64,000 bases of DNA from Planctomycetota bacterium. Lineage in GTDB: Bacteria; Planctomycetota; PLA2. The notes below the pieces were generated by a model. It searched no databases. It worked only from the letters and a program-made list of their open reading frames with translations, and had not been told where the DNA came from. The stretch covers positions 25,823 to 89,822 of the forward strand of contig JAJFFF010000026.1 of assembly GCA_021776785.1 (NCBI GenBank), read 5' to 3'. Below, one piece after another: positions 36,021 through 45,301 of the stretch. Every line of letters begins with the position of its first letter. Position 1 is the first letter of the stretch. Made by a program: the position numbers and the translations under genes.

Positions 36021-36602
36021 GTACGCCCGGTCCTTTGGGCATAATGCGCCCCATGTTGGGACTCAAGACCAAGACCGACCCCGCCTGGGTCGAGGTGGCG
36101 CTGTCGGACGAGCTCGCGCTGCTCCGCGATCACGCGCATTTAGAGCGCAAAGCGGCGGGCCACTGCATCACCCTGATGGGGCAGCTCGAGCGCGCCGAAA
36201 CCCGGCTCTTAGAAGTCGCGCGCGAGGAGTTGGAGCACTTCGAGCGGGTCTGCGGGATCTTGGAGCGACGGGGCGAGGAGCTCAAAGTCGATCTGGGCAA
36301 CAAGTATGTCCAGGAGCTGGCGAAGGCGACGGGGCGCTCGCTGCTCGATCGCACGCTCCGGATGGGGCTGATCGAGGCGCGGTCTTACGAGCACTTCGAG
36401 TTGTTGTCGCAAGCCGCGAGCGGCGAGCTCGGGCAGCTTTACGAGGATCTAAAAGAGAGCGAAGCCGGCCACCACGCGTTTTTTATCTCGGTGGCGTACG
36501 AACACTGGCCCCGCGAGCAGGTCAAAAAGCGCTGGGACGAGCTGACGACGGCCGAATCCGAGATCTTGGCCAACATCGAGTGGGGTCCGCGGATTCACTA
36601 GC
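36021..36602. repeat. duplicated miaE block, copy 1 (complete)
   Basis: Begins GTACGCCCGGTCCTTTGGGC and ends GATTCACTAGC. It is repeated almost letter for letter at 39255-39680 apart from a 156-base deletion there. The block includes about 30 bases of upstream sequence, so any promoter element next to miaE was copied too. Confidence 0.9.
36053..36601 (+). CDS. miaE: tRNA-(ms2io6A37) hydroxylase MiaE
   Basis: About 182 residues; ATG 36053 chosen (an in-frame ATG at 36044 is possible). The ferritin-like diiron ligands are laid out over four helices: Glu in ALLRDHAHLERKAAGHCITL, ExxH in LEVAREELEHFERV, Glu and His in LIEARSYEHFELL and ExxH in KESEAGHHAFFISV. MiaE hydroxylates the isopentenyl group of 2-methylthio-N6-isopentenyl-A37 in tRNAs that read UNN codons, using O2. 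It is followed after 66 bases by a pair of paralogous membrane-anchored proteins that are duplicated with it. Confidence 0.92.
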   Translation: MLGLKTKTDPAWVEVALSDELALLRDHAHLERKAAGHCITLMGQLERAETRLLEVAREELEHFERVCGILERRGEELKVDLGNKYVQELAKATGRSLLDRTLRMGLIEARSYEHFELLSQAASGELGQLYEDLKESEAGHHAFFISVAYEHWPREQVKKRWDELTTAESEILANIEWGPRIH

Positions 36603-36667
36603 CTCGAATCGAATAGGGCGCGGGAAGCCCGGGTACGATCGCTCATGGATTGGGGAAGACAAGCACG

Positions 36668-37927
36668 ATGAAAGAAGTCGGGTTGGGACTGACCGTGTTG
36701 GCGTTGCTGGCGATGGGCTTTCGCAGCCAGTCGTACCAAGCCGAGGTCAAACAGCTCTCCGCGGAGTACGACCAAAGAATCGCCGAGCTCACGGCAGCCG
36801 GCATCCCAACGCATCCACGCGAGTGGATTCCGGCGTCGATTCCCGACGACCAAAACGTGATGGCGGGCGTGCGCGAAGCGCTCCGCTGGGTCGGCGGTGA
36901 GATCAAGGCCCGCAAACTTGAGCACTACTGCTTTGTCGGAGTCGGCGAGTACCCGTACTCGAACTCGCCGGTCGAAGAGCTGGAAGCGCTAAAGCGGGAG
37001 TCCGTCGTCCTTCTCCCGTTTGTCGATCGATTAAAGGTTGCCTTGCAACGACCTCGCTTCGTAGCGGATGTTACGTGGGAGGACCGTAGTTATCTCCGTC
37101 CCATGCGGGACATCCACTTCATTCAAGAGGCCATGAATGGCCTCGAAGACTACGTGAGGCTGAGTCCTCCCGCCGAGAGAACGGAGCGGCTGATACGTTC
37201 GGCACGGATCGGGCTCGAGTTGTCCAAGCGAACCGACATGCCGTTTCTGATTGGGAGTGCCATCCCCGACATGATCGTGTGGAACGTCCTTGAAATGCTG
37301 TGGGAACACGCCACAGTCGCTTCCATCGATGCGGCGACTGTTTTGCGCGCTCTTGATGCCGAGTTCCGAGCGTTGGCCTCGCAACCGTACACAGATCATT
37401 GGCTTCCGCAGGAGCGCACCCTGTTGCTCTTCATCATCGAATACTGGCGCCGCGATGCTGCCCATCCTGCCCTGCCGAATTTTCCGTCCTTCGGCCGGCG
37501 TACGACGTTGCGAGACGGGATCCGCATGATCGATGAGACGGTGCTGTGGGTGTCACAGGAAACGAATCTGGCCAACGCATGGCGAGCGCGCGACGAATAC
37601 AAGGGCGTCGATGAGCGTCTGCGCTGTACGCGATGGATGACGAGATTTCGGGCGCTCGCTCAAACACACTATGTCGAAGGCGTGGCGAGACTCCGCATGG
37701 CGGGATTTGCTCTTCGAGTTTTGGCACATCGTCAAGCACAGGGAGTGTGGCCCGCAGTCGCAGATCTCGAGGGCCCACTCGACCCGTGGCAGAACAAGCC
37801 GTGTCGTTACGAGCTCACGCCGACCGAAGTCCGGCTCTGGATGCCGCACCCCGACCACGACGCGGCAAGCGAAAAAGGCTGGTCCGAACTTCTCGAAGAA
37901 GACCTCGCGTGGAGCTGGAAGCGATGA
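36668..37927 (+). CDS. membrane-anchored protein of unknown function (paralogue A1)
   Basis: 419 residues, start ATG 36668. An N-terminal hydrophobic helix (LGLTVLALLAMGFRSQSY) anchors it or directs export. Family landmarks shared with the other three copies: SAEYDQRIAEL, a DIP-type segment WIPASIPDDQNVMAGVRE, a long helical middle, LWVSQETNLANAW and a C-terminal GPLDPWQNKPCRYELTPTEV. The last pattern resembles the DP-x-x-x-KPxRY ending seen in planctomycete hypothetical proteins. No enzyme motif is recognised. The stop overlaps the next start (ATGA). Confidence 0.8.
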   Translation: MKEVGLGLTVLALLAMGFRSQSYQAEVKQLSAEYDQRIAELTAAGIPTHPREWIPASIPDDQNVMAGVREALRWVGGEIKARKLEHYCFVGVGEYPYSNSPVEELEALKRESVVLLPFVDRLKVALQRPRFVADVTWEDRSYLRPMRDIHFIQEAMNGLEDYVRLSPPAERTERLIRSARIGLELSKRTDMPFLIGSAIPDMIVWNVLEMLWEHATVASIDAATVLRALDAEFRALASQPYTDHWLPQERTLLLFIIEYWRRDAAHPALPNFPSFGRRTTLRDGIRMIDETVLWVSQETNLANAWRARDEYKGVDERLRCTRWMTRFRALAQTHYVEGVARLRMAGFALRVLAHRQAQGVWPAVADLEGPLDPWQNKPCRYELTPTEVRLWMPHPDHDAASEKGWSELLEEDLAWSWKR

Positions 37928-39168
37928 AGGAAACGGGACTCGCGCTCGCACTCGCGGCGCTTCTCGGTCTCGGCTTTCACGCGCAGTCCTACCAACGAGA
38001 AATCGCGCGTCTGTCTGCGGAACGGGACCACCGACTTGAGCAACTGGCTGCCGATGGTCAGCCCTTGGATCCTCGCGAGACGTTTCCCGAGTCGGTCCCA
38101 GACGAGGAAAACGTCGTCGCGGGGCTTCGCGACGCGGTGTTGTGGATCGAGCAAAACTTCGACGACCCGTACTTCGCGATGTACCTGCTCGAACCGGAGA
38201 CTTATCCGATCGACGACCACCCGGACTGGATTGCGCAGCGCCGTTCGTACCTGGCCAGTGCGGAGAAGCTCCTCGTTCGAGTTGAGGAAGCGCTTGCTCG
38301 ACCACAAACCGTCGGTATCTGGGCATGGTCCGAGCCACTCGGCGTGGACTGGACGGGTTACATGTTCGCGTCGCGGCTGCGAGATCCACTGCTCGCTTAT
38401 TCGATTTGTGCGCAACCGGAAGATCGTACGAAACACATCGTCCGTGCGTTGCGCATTCAGTTCCGCGTTGCGGAATCCATCGACGGGCCGGGTGGGCTCG
38501 GTCGTTCCTATCCAGCAATCAGCCGCGGGTTCGCGATGGAAATTCTCCATCGACAGCGACAGCTGCCAGGATTTAGCGCCACGGAACTGCTTCCGCTACT
38601 CGACACAGAGATCGAGCACCAGGCGACAAAGACCTACGACAACCGTTGGATTCGGGAGGAGCGAGCGTGGTTTCTCTGGCTACTCGAGAGGCGTTCAAAT
38701 GTGCATCCGAGCGTTGACAGGCGCGGGCCTCAAACAAAGCTGCGTGACTGTCTACGTATGCTCGACGATTGTGATCTCTTCCGGGTTCAAGAGACAACGC
38801 TCGCCAACGCGTCGCGACCGAAGTCCGACTACACGTCGATTGACGAACCGATGACCCTAACTAAGTCGATTAACCGGGCGCGCTGGTTGACGAGGACTGA
38901 ATATGTTTCGGCAGCCGTCAGGCTCCAACTCGCCCGGACCGCACTCCGCGTCCGTCGACATTTCGAAGCGACGGGATCGTGGCCTGACCAGATTCCCAAG
39001 AACTGTCCGCCGGATCCGCGAACCAGCAAGCCGTTTCACTACGAGCTTGTTTTGGGTCACGCACGAGTCTGGGCAACCCACGCCGAGTTCGACCCGCTCT
39101 TAGACTGGGACAAGTACGTCGACGACCTGTTCGGGTGGGACTGGCAGCTAACTATGACGCCAGGCTAA
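37924..39168 (+). CDS. membrane-anchored protein of unknown function (paralogue A2)
   Basis: 414 residues, coupled to A1 by ATGA. N-terminal helix LALALAALLGLGFHAQSY; then SAERDHRLEQLAADGQPLDP, FPESVPDEENVVAGLRDAV, MYLLEPETYPIDDHPDW and the C-terminal PPDPRTSKPFHYELVLGHAR. It is closest to B2 (40985) and more distant from A1 and B1, so A-type and B-type members separated before the unit was duplicated. Function unknown. Confidence 0.8.
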   Translation: MKETGLALALAALLGLGFHAQSYQREIARLSAERDHRLEQLAADGQPLDPRETFPESVPDEENVVAGLRDAVLWIEQNFDDPYFAMYLLEPETYPIDDHPDWIAQRRSYLASAEKLLVRVEEALARPQTVGIWAWSEPLGVDWTGYMFASRLRDPLLAYSICAQPEDRTKHIVRALRIQFRVAESIDGPGGLGRSYPAISRGFAMEILHRQRQLPGFSATELLPLLDTEIEHQATKTYDNRWIREERAWFLWLLERRSNVHPSVDRRGPQTKLRDCLRMLDDCDLFRVQETTLANASRPKSDYTSIDEPMTLTKSINRARWLTRTEYVSAAVRLQLARTALRVRRHFEATGSWPDQIPKNCPPDPRTSKPFHYELVLGHARVWATHAEFDPLLDWDKYVDDLFGWDWQLTMTPG

Positions 39169-39254
39169 GGCGGGGCGCGTGCGCGAACGCGGACGCCGAG
39201 TTTGCCGTCATTTTTTTCCATGCGCCACGCAGCTTGGTGAGACTTACTCCCATG

Positions 39255-39680
39255 GTACGCCCGGTCCTTTGGGCATAATGCGCCCCATGTTGGGACTCAA
39301 GACCAAGACCGACCCCTCCTGGGTCGAGGTGGCGCTGTCGGACGAGCTCGCGCTGCTCCGCGATCACGCGCATTTGGAGCGCAAAGCGGCGGGCCACTGC
39401 ATCACCCTGATGGGGCAGCTCGAGCGCGCCGAAACCCGGCTCTTAGAAGTCGCGCGCGAGGAGTTGGAGCACTTCGAGTTGTTGTCGCAAGCCGCGAGCG
39501 GCGAGCTCGGGCAGCTTTACGAGGATCTAAAAGAGAGCGAGGCGGGCCACCACGCGTTTTTTATCTCGGTGGCGTACGAACACTGGCCCCGCGAGCAGGT
39601 CAAAAAGCGCTGGGACGAGCTGACGACGGCCGAGGCGGAGATCTTGGCGAACATCGAGTGGGGTCCGCGGATTCACTAGC
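39255..39680. repeat. duplicated miaE block, copy 2 (156-base deletion)
   Basis: Copy of 36021-36602 with only a handful of substitutions. Relative to copy 1 it lacks exactly 156 bases that lie between two copies of GAGCACTTCGAG (36233 and 36389 in copy 1), one of which remains. Confidence 0.9.
39287..39679 (+). pseudogene. miaE duplicate with in-frame 52-codon deletion
   Basis: 130 codons remain open. The N-terminal helix (DHAHLERKAAGHC), the ExxH of AREELEHFE and the last ESEAGHH are kept, but the 52 residues holding the third-helix ligands (IEARSYEHFE) are gone; the two flanks are fused at the direct repeat GAGCACTTCGAG. A four-helix diiron fold is not likely to form, so this is probably non-functional even though the frame is intact. 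An in-frame reading from 39179 has no support. Confidence 0.75.
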
Positions 39681-39737
39681 ACTGAATAGGCCCAGACGCT
39701 CGGCGGTACGACGAACCATGGAAAAGGAAATCACGCG

Positions 39738-40988
39738 ATGAGGGAGTGGGGTCTTGGGTTGACGATCATCGCATTCATTGCGATGGGCTTTCGCAGCCAG
39801 ACGTATCAGGCGGAAATCGAACGACTGTCGCGCGAGTACGACGAACGGATCGCGTTACTGAGAGCCGAGGGGCAGCCGACGCACTCACGCCAGCTGATTC
39901 CGGCGTCGATTCCGGATGACGAAAACGTCATGGCGGGAGTGCGTGACGCGATCGAATCTACGCACCAAGAGATCAAGACGCGCAAACTTGAGCACTACTA
40001 CGACATTGGAATGGCGGAGTACATCGCCGACGATGCGCCGCATGAAGAAGTTCAAGCGCTAAGAAAGGAATCCGCGGTTCTCATTCCTTTTGTCGAGCAG
40101 CTTGAGTCTGCGGTGCGAAGACCTCGCTTCGCTGCGAACATCGCGTGGGACGACGAAGTACACATCATTCTCTATGACATCTCCGTTATTCAGGAAGCGA
40201 TGCGCGGCCTTAGGGACTATGTGGCGCTAGGCCCCGCCGCCGAGAGGACGAACCGGTTGATTCGCGCTACGCAAGTCGGTTTCGAGTTGTCCAAAAGAAC
40301 CGAGCTCCCCTTTCTCTTGGGTAGGATCGTGCCCAATCTCATCGTGCGAAACGTTATCGAGATGCTGCAGGAGTACGCCGCCGTCGATAACGCTACAACC
40401 GTTTTGGGCGAATTGGATGCGAAGCTCAAGGAGCTGGCTGCCGAACCGTACTCCACTCAATGGATTCCTGAAGAGCGCGCCCACATGATTCTCATGGTCG
40501 ACTACTGGCGCCGCGGTGACGCGTACCCGACGGCGACGGGAGCTCCGTCCCTGGGTCATAGTGTCGCACTCGAGGATGGAATCCGAATGATCGACGAGTC
40601 CATCCTGTGGATGTCGCAGGAAACAAGCCTGGCCAACGCATGGCGGTCACGAGCCGAAACCAATTGCGAGGAAGTGCGCCTGCGCTGTTCGCAATGGATG
40701 ACAGCACTACGAGCAACAGCGCAAAGACGCTACGTCGAGCGCACGGCACAACTACGTTTAGCGCGCTTCGCTCTGCAGGTCTTGGCGCACCGTCAAAAAC
40801 ACAACGCGTGGCCGGGTACCGCCGATGTCCAAGCCCCACTCGATCCGTGGACCAGGAAGCCTTGCCGCTACGAAATCGAGGAAGGACAAGCGCGAGTTTG
40901 GATGTCACACCCGGACCTTGACGCCACCGAACAAAAGGACTGGTCCAACCTCGTAGAAGAGTATCTCGCGTGGACCTGGGACCGATGA
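39738..40988 (+). CDS. membrane-anchored protein of unknown function (paralogue B1)
   Basis: 416 residues, counterpart of A1 (36668). N-terminal helix LGLTIIAFIAMGFRSQTY, then SREYDERIALLRAEGQPTHS, LIPASIPDDENVMAGVRD, LWMSQETSLANAW and APLDPWTRKPCRYEIEEGQA. Many segments agree with A1 letter for letter, but not in DNA, so this pair is old compared with the miaE copies next to them. Coupled to B2 by ATGA. Confidence 0.8.
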   Translation: MREWGLGLTIIAFIAMGFRSQTYQAEIERLSREYDERIALLRAEGQPTHSRQLIPASIPDDENVMAGVRDAIESTHQEIKTRKLEHYYDIGMAEYIADDAPHEEVQALRKESAVLIPFVEQLESAVRRPRFAANIAWDDEVHIILYDISVIQEAMRGLRDYVALGPAAERTNRLIRATQVGFELSKRTELPFLLGRIVPNLIVRNVIEMLQEYAAVDNATTVLGELDAKLKELAAEPYSTQWIPEERAHMILMVDYWRRGDAYPTATGAPSLGHSVALEDGIRMIDESILWMSQETSLANAWRSRAETNCEEVRLRCSQWMTALRATAQRRYVERTAQLRLARFALQVLAHRQKHNAWPGTADVQAPLDPWTRKPCRYEIEEGQARVWMSHPDLDATEQKDWSNLVEEYLAWTWDR

Positions 40989-42232
40989 AGGAGGCCGGTC
41001 TCGGGCTCGTCCTCTTCGCATTCATCGGGCTCGGATTGCGGTCTCAGTCGTATCAACAAGACGTCGCACGGCTGTCCGCAGAACTAGACGACCGGCTCGC
41101 GCAACTCGCCGCCGATGGGCAACCCTTGCATCTTAAGGAGGCGTTTCCCGAGACGATTCCTGATGAACAAAACGTCGTTGCTGGACTGCGGGACGCGACG
41201 CAGTGGCTAAAAGACAACCTCGAGAATCGCTACTTCGCGACGTACCTGCTTGAGCCGGACACCTACCCGATCGACGAACATCCGGAATGGGTTGCGCAGC
41301 GCCGGTCGTACTTGGCGACGGTCGAAACGCTTCTCGACCAGGTCGAGGCAGCACTCCGCCGGCCGCGCAACGTGGCGCTTGAGACCTTCTCCAAACCGGG
41401 AATCCTGGACGCTTTGGAATACTCCATCGCCAGCGAACTCCTCGACCCATTACTCGTATATGCGCACTGCCCCGCGCCGGGGACGCGGACCGCAAGAACC
41501 GTTCGCGCCGTGCAAATCCAGTTTCGCGTGGCAGCCGTCTTGAGCAGCGTAGGCAGCCTCGGTCGCTCCTACCCGGCCCTCATGAGAGGGTGGGCCGTTG
41601 AGTTACTGCACGGTCAGCGCGACAGACCTGGCTTTTCGGCGTCGGAGATCCTGCCGCTCTTGGACGCGGAGTTGGAACGGCAGGCTAACCACCCGTACGA
41701 CGAACGGTGGATCGCGGAAGAGCGCGCGTGGTTGCTCTGGCTCCTCAAGAAGTTCCGGAAGGGGCGCGCCTGGCGTAACGAGTTTGAGACCATCCGACCG
41801 CCCGGTCCGCTGGCCACGCTGCGCGATGGACTCACGATGCTCGACGATTGTGATCTCTTCTTGGCTCAGGAGACGACACTCGCCAACGCCGATCGACCGC
41901 GGTCAGACTATGAATCGATCGACACGTGGCTCACGCAATCCATCAACTTCAGCCGCTGGCTCACCAAGTCGCACTACTACGAAGCCGCGGTTCGGTTGCA
42001 ACTGGCGCGTACCGCGTTGCGGGCGCGAGCTCACTTCGAATCCGAACGTCGTTGGCCCGCGCAACTGCCCAACGACTGGCCGCGCGACCCACGGACCGGC
42101 AAACCGTTTCGGTACGAGGTCGGGCCGGATCGAGTCCGCATTGGTGCTGCGCATCGCGAGCTCGAAGATGGGGACGACCTGATCGAGTGTGAATTCGCCT
42201 GGGATTGGCCGCGGACTACGTCTCGAGACTGA
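40985..42232 (+). CDS. membrane-anchored protein of unknown function (paralogue B2)
   Basis: 415 residues, counterpart of A2 (37924). N-terminal helix LGLVLFAFIGLGLRSQSY, then SAELDDRLAQLAADGQPLHL, FPETIPDEQNVVAGLRDAT, TYLLEPDTYPIDEHPEW and WPRDPRTGKPFRYEVGPDRV. Its last 17 bases overlap the convergent DUF309 gene. Function unknown. Confidence 0.8.
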   Translation: MKEAGLGLVLFAFIGLGLRSQSYQQDVARLSAELDDRLAQLAADGQPLHLKEAFPETIPDEQNVVAGLRDATQWLKDNLENRYFATYLLEPDTYPIDEHPEWVAQRRSYLATVETLLDQVEAALRRPRNVALETFSKPGILDALEYSIASELLDPLLVYAHCPAPGTRTARTVRAVQIQFRVAAVLSSVGSLGRSYPALMRGWAVELLHGQRDRPGFSASEILPLLDAELERQANHPYDERWIAEERAWLLWLLKKFRKGRAWRNEFETIRPPGPLATLRDGLTMLDDCDLFLAQETTLANADRPRSDYESIDTWLTQSINFSRWLTKSHYYEAAVRLQLARTALRARAHFESERRWPAQLPNDWPRDPRTGKPFRYEVGPDRVRIGAAHRELEDGDDLIECEFAWDWPRTTSRD

Positions 42233-42722
42233 GCCGCGGCGCATGCGCGAATGCGTGAGCCGGGTCTTTTTCCATGCGAGTCCAGGCGTCGCGCAGCGAT
42301 GCGACGTCGAGGCCCATGTACCGACCCACGGCTAGCGATGACGCGTGCTCGCGTGCGCGGCCGATCAACTTTTCCACGCCGCGCGGTTGGTTCGTTTGCG
42401 CTTTGATCAGTGCTGCCGCGGTTTGGATCAGCGCTTGAAGGAACGCGCGTTGCGTCGTGTCTTCCGACGCTTTCCAGATGCCTTCCCATGCTTCGTGCGC
42501 TTCCCACAGGTAGCCGGCGTGGTAAAGATCGATGCCGCGGAGGTGCGCAACGTCTTGTCGCCACTCGTCCGGCGGACGCGACACGACATCGTCTATGTGT
42601 CCGTAGCTGTGGCCTTTCGGGTCGCGGATCGGATGCGGCATGCCCGCGCCTGGCGTGAACCGATACGCGGGCCACGGCTCGTCCGGGCCCACGCGCGGCG
42701 CGTCTCTCCAGATCGGTTTCAT
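42216..42722 (-). CDS. DUF309-family protein
   Basis: 168 residues from ATG 42722. The DUF309 core is GIDLYHAGYLWEAHEAWEGI, in which the HE and W residues of the family are kept, followed by RAFLQALIQTAAALIKAQ. It is a small helical cytoplasmic protein of unknown function. The start overlaps the chromate-transporter stop (ATGA), so the two are coupled; I know of no established link between them. Confidence 0.85.
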   Translation of the reverse strand: MKPIWRDAPRVGPDEPWPAYRFTPGAGMPHPIRDPKGHSYGHIDDVVSRPPDEWRQDVAHLRGIDLYHAGYLWEAHEAWEGIWKASEDTTQRAFLQALIQTAAALIKAQTNQPRGVEKLIGRAREHASSLAVGRYMGLDVASLRDAWTRMEKDPAHAFAHAPRLSLET

Positions 42723-43777
42723 GCGAGCAATCCCATCGCGATGCCCACCAGCGCGCCGCCGCCCAAGAGCGCGTGCACCGGAAGCTTGAAGCTCGCGACG
42801 AACGCCACGACGGCAATCGCGATGGCGCGCGCGGAGTCCAACTCCGATCGGATCAACGCGAACGCGACCGCCGCGAGCAGCCCGACGGCCGCCGCGCGGA
42901 CGGCTTTCAGGAACGCTTGCGCCTTGGGCGACGCCCGCAGCCGGTGTGCGATCGGGCCGAGCAACGAAACGAACACAAACGATGGCAAAAAGATCCCGAG
43001 CGTCGCCAACCCCGCCCCGGACCAGCCCCCCACTTGAAACCCGGCGAACGCCGACGTCGCGAGAACGGGTCCCGGCGTCAACTGTCCCGCCGCGACCGCG
43101 TCCACCAGTTCGGGGCGCGTCATCCATGAAAGCCGCGTGACGAGATCGTCTTCCAAAAACGTGATCAGGACATAGCCCGAGCCGTAAAGAATCGACCCGA
43201 CTTTTAAGAACACAAAAAACAACAACAGCAAATCGACCGCGCGCAACTCGCCCGGACGGGGCCGGCTCAGCACAAGCGTGCCCAAAAACGCACCGCCCAA
43301 CAGCGCCCACACCGGCGACACGCCCAGCGTTGCGGCAACGGCCACGGCGAGCGCGAGCAACGCGGTCACGGGTCCGTTCGCAGCTTTTTTGGCGAGGCGC
43401 CACCCCACCGTCAACAACACGGCGATCACGACCGGTTGCACGCCGGCCAACAGGTGTCCCGCCGCCGGCAGATCGCCGTACTCGCGATACATCCACGCAA
43501 GGCCGAGCGTAAGCGTCACGGCGGGTGTCAAAAACGCCAACCCCGCGACCCACAACCCGCGCCAACCCGCACGCAGGTAACCGAGATGAATCGCCATCTC
43601 CGTCGAGTTGGGGCCGGGGATGATCTGCGTGAGCCCGATCAGGTCGAGGAAGTGTTCGCGGTCGAGCCACTTGCGGCGCGTCACGAACTCGTCCTCCATC
43701 ATCGCGATGTGCGCGGCGGGTCCGCCGAACGCGACACACCCCAATCGAAAAAACACGCGCGCAACTTCCGCAACCAT
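42719..43777 (-). CDS. chrA: chromate transporter
   Basis: 352 residues with about ten membrane helices in two homologous halves. The first half has FRLGCVAFGGPAAHIAMMED and GLTQIIPGPNSTEMAIHLGY; the second has FLKVGSILYGSGYVLITFLE and AAGQLTPGPVLATSAFAGF. These paired FGGP and PGP motifs are the CHR signature. It would export chromate, probably by exchange. Coupled to the DUF309 gene. Confidence 0.92.
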   Translation of the reverse strand: MVAEVARVFFRLGCVAFGGPAAHIAMMEDEFVTRRKWLDREHFLDLIGLTQIIPGPNSTEMAIHLGYLRAGWRGLWVAGLAFLTPAVTLTLGLAWMYREYGDLPAAGHLLAGVQPVVIAVLLTVGWRLAKKAANGPVTALLALAVAVAATLGVSPVWALLGGAFLGTLVLSRPRPGELRAVDLLLLFFVFLKVGSILYGSGYVLITFLEDDLVTRLSWMTRPELVDAVAAGQLTPGPVLATSAFAGFQVGGWSGAGLATLGIFLPSFVFVSLLGPIAHRLRASPKAQAFLKAVRAAAVGLLAAVAFALIRSELDSARAIAIAVVAFVASFKLPVHALLGGGALVGIAMGLLA

Positions 43778-43828
43778 AGCGCGCGTACGCTACGAAACGT
43801 GTCGCCGGTTGTCGCGTGTTGCCGCGCG

Positions 43829-45292
43829 TTAATCCACGAGCTCAGGATTGACCATGCTGAGCTCGAGGGGCTGGCGCCCGACTTCGTTCTCGGCCACGAC
43901 GACCTGCTGGCCGCGAATGGATGCGGCTAAGGCCACCCCATCGGCGCCAAACGTGTCGAGAAGGTCAAGCGCGTAGGCTTGGCAGTCGTAGTCGACATCG
44001 GTGCGCGCGGTTTTTTCGAGCGCGGCCATCACGAGCGGGACCGGCCCGTAGTTCGTGAGCGCCCGAATAGCGGCGCGCCGGGTCGAGCGCGTCGGGTGCT
44101 CCAAGTACGGAAGAATGATCGACAGGGCGGAGTTCGCGCCGCGGCTTCCCAAACAGGACAGCGCCGCCGCTCGCAATTCGGGATCTTCGAGACGGCTCGT
44201 CAGCACGCTCTGGATCCGCGGGTGTTCGAACGCGCAAAGCCTCTCCATCGCGGGCACTTTTACCCACCAATCGTGCTCGTCGCGTTCGATGAGTGTCGCC
44301 AAGCCATCGACGAGGCGCGGGTCATCACAATCCGACGCCAGCGAAATTCCACCCACGACGACATCGAGGTCGTCATCGGCCAACAGCTTCAGGATCGACT
44401 CGACGATGTCGCCGGCCACCGTTGAGACCGCTTTGAACGCGCGGTCGCGGAGCCAGAACGCAATGCCCTTGGCGTAGCGACAAAACTGACGCAGCACGTG
44501 ATGGCTGTCCGGCATGGACGCGAGCAACTGCGCCGACGCGACGCGGATTCGTTCGTCTTCCGCTGCGAGCAACGGCAAAATGCGCTCCAACACGGTGTCC
44601 GAAATGCCGCCGCGACTGAGCAGCATCTTGAGGCCGCGCAGGATCGACTGCTGTAGACGCGCATCGACGTTGGGCAAGAGGTCGAAGAAGTCTTCCAAGA
44701 AATCGACATGCGGACGGCGCGCGAGCGCTTCGATCGCCATGTCGCGCATGTCCTCGTCCGCGTCGTACAAGAGGTCGCGCACCAGCACGCGCAGCGTTTC
44801 ATCCTGCAAGTCGCTCATGAGCAACTGCAGCGCGCGCTGCTGGAGCGCTTTCAAATCGTCGCGCAACATCAGCCGCAGAAGGCCGAGTTGACGTTTCCAT
44901 GCGTCGGTCGCCGCGATCACTTCGAACGCCGCCTCCCGCGCTTCGGGACGCGGCTGACGAAGCATCTGACCGGCGCGTTCGATCGCGCTCAGGGAATCGA
45001 CCTGCAGCGCCGCCGTCACGATCGCCTTCCACCGCGTTCGCGCCGCCGTCGGCATCGCGGCGACCAGACGCTCGGCGAATTTCTTGTCCTTGATCGTCGC
45101 GACCTGCGTCATCGCAAAGCGCGCGAGGTCGCTGTCGCCCCCGGTTAGGAACTTAACGACGTCGTCGCTGCGCAGCTGGAACTGCCCGAGCTGATCGATA
45201 AGTTCGCGCTTCTCCGCCGGTCCTCGGTAGCTGCGCGTAGCGATCCGCTTAAGGATGCCGTCGAGATCGTTGCCACGTCCAAATAGCGCCAT
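43829..45292 (-). CDS. HEAT-repeat protein
   Basis: 487 residues, all helical, with regular HEAT-like units such as ALQQRALQLLMSDLQDETLR, DEDMRDMAIEALARRPHVDF, RIRVASAQLLASMPDSHHVL and TRSTRRAAIRALTNYGPVPL. No signal peptide or membrane helix. It is the last gene of the PilT operon (nine bases after the receiver-like gene), so it may scaffold or regulate the two ATPases. Not otherwise identifiable. Confidence 0.8.
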   Translation of the reverse strand: MALFGRGNDLDGILKRIATRSYRGPAEKRELIDQLGQFQLRSDDVVKFLTGGDSDLARFAMTQVATIKDKKFAERLVAAMPTAARTRWKAIVTAALQVDSLSAIERAGQMLRQPRPEAREAAFEVIAATDAWKRQLGLLRLMLRDDLKALQQRALQLLMSDLQDETLRVLVRDLLYDADEDMRDMAIEALARRPHVDFLEDFFDLLPNVDARLQQSILRGLKMLLSRGGISDTVLERILPLLAAEDERIRVASAQLLASMPDSHHVLRQFCRYAKGIAFWLRDRAFKAVSTVAGDIVESILKLLADDDLDVVVGGISLASDCDDPRLVDGLATLIERDEHDWWVKVPAMERLCAFEHPRIQSVLTSRLEDPELRAAALSCLGSRGANSALSIILPYLEHPTRSTRRAAIRALTNYGPVPLVMAALEKTARTDVDYDCQAYALDLLDTFGADGVALAASIRGQQVVVAENEVGRQPLELSMVNPELVD

Positions 45293-45301
45293 GGAGATAC
45301 C

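Noticed and set aside
31410..36044. Long plus-strand ORFs over the alpha-2-macroglobulin
   Set aside because: Arg/Val-rich shadows of the minus-strand gene; no start signals or motifs.
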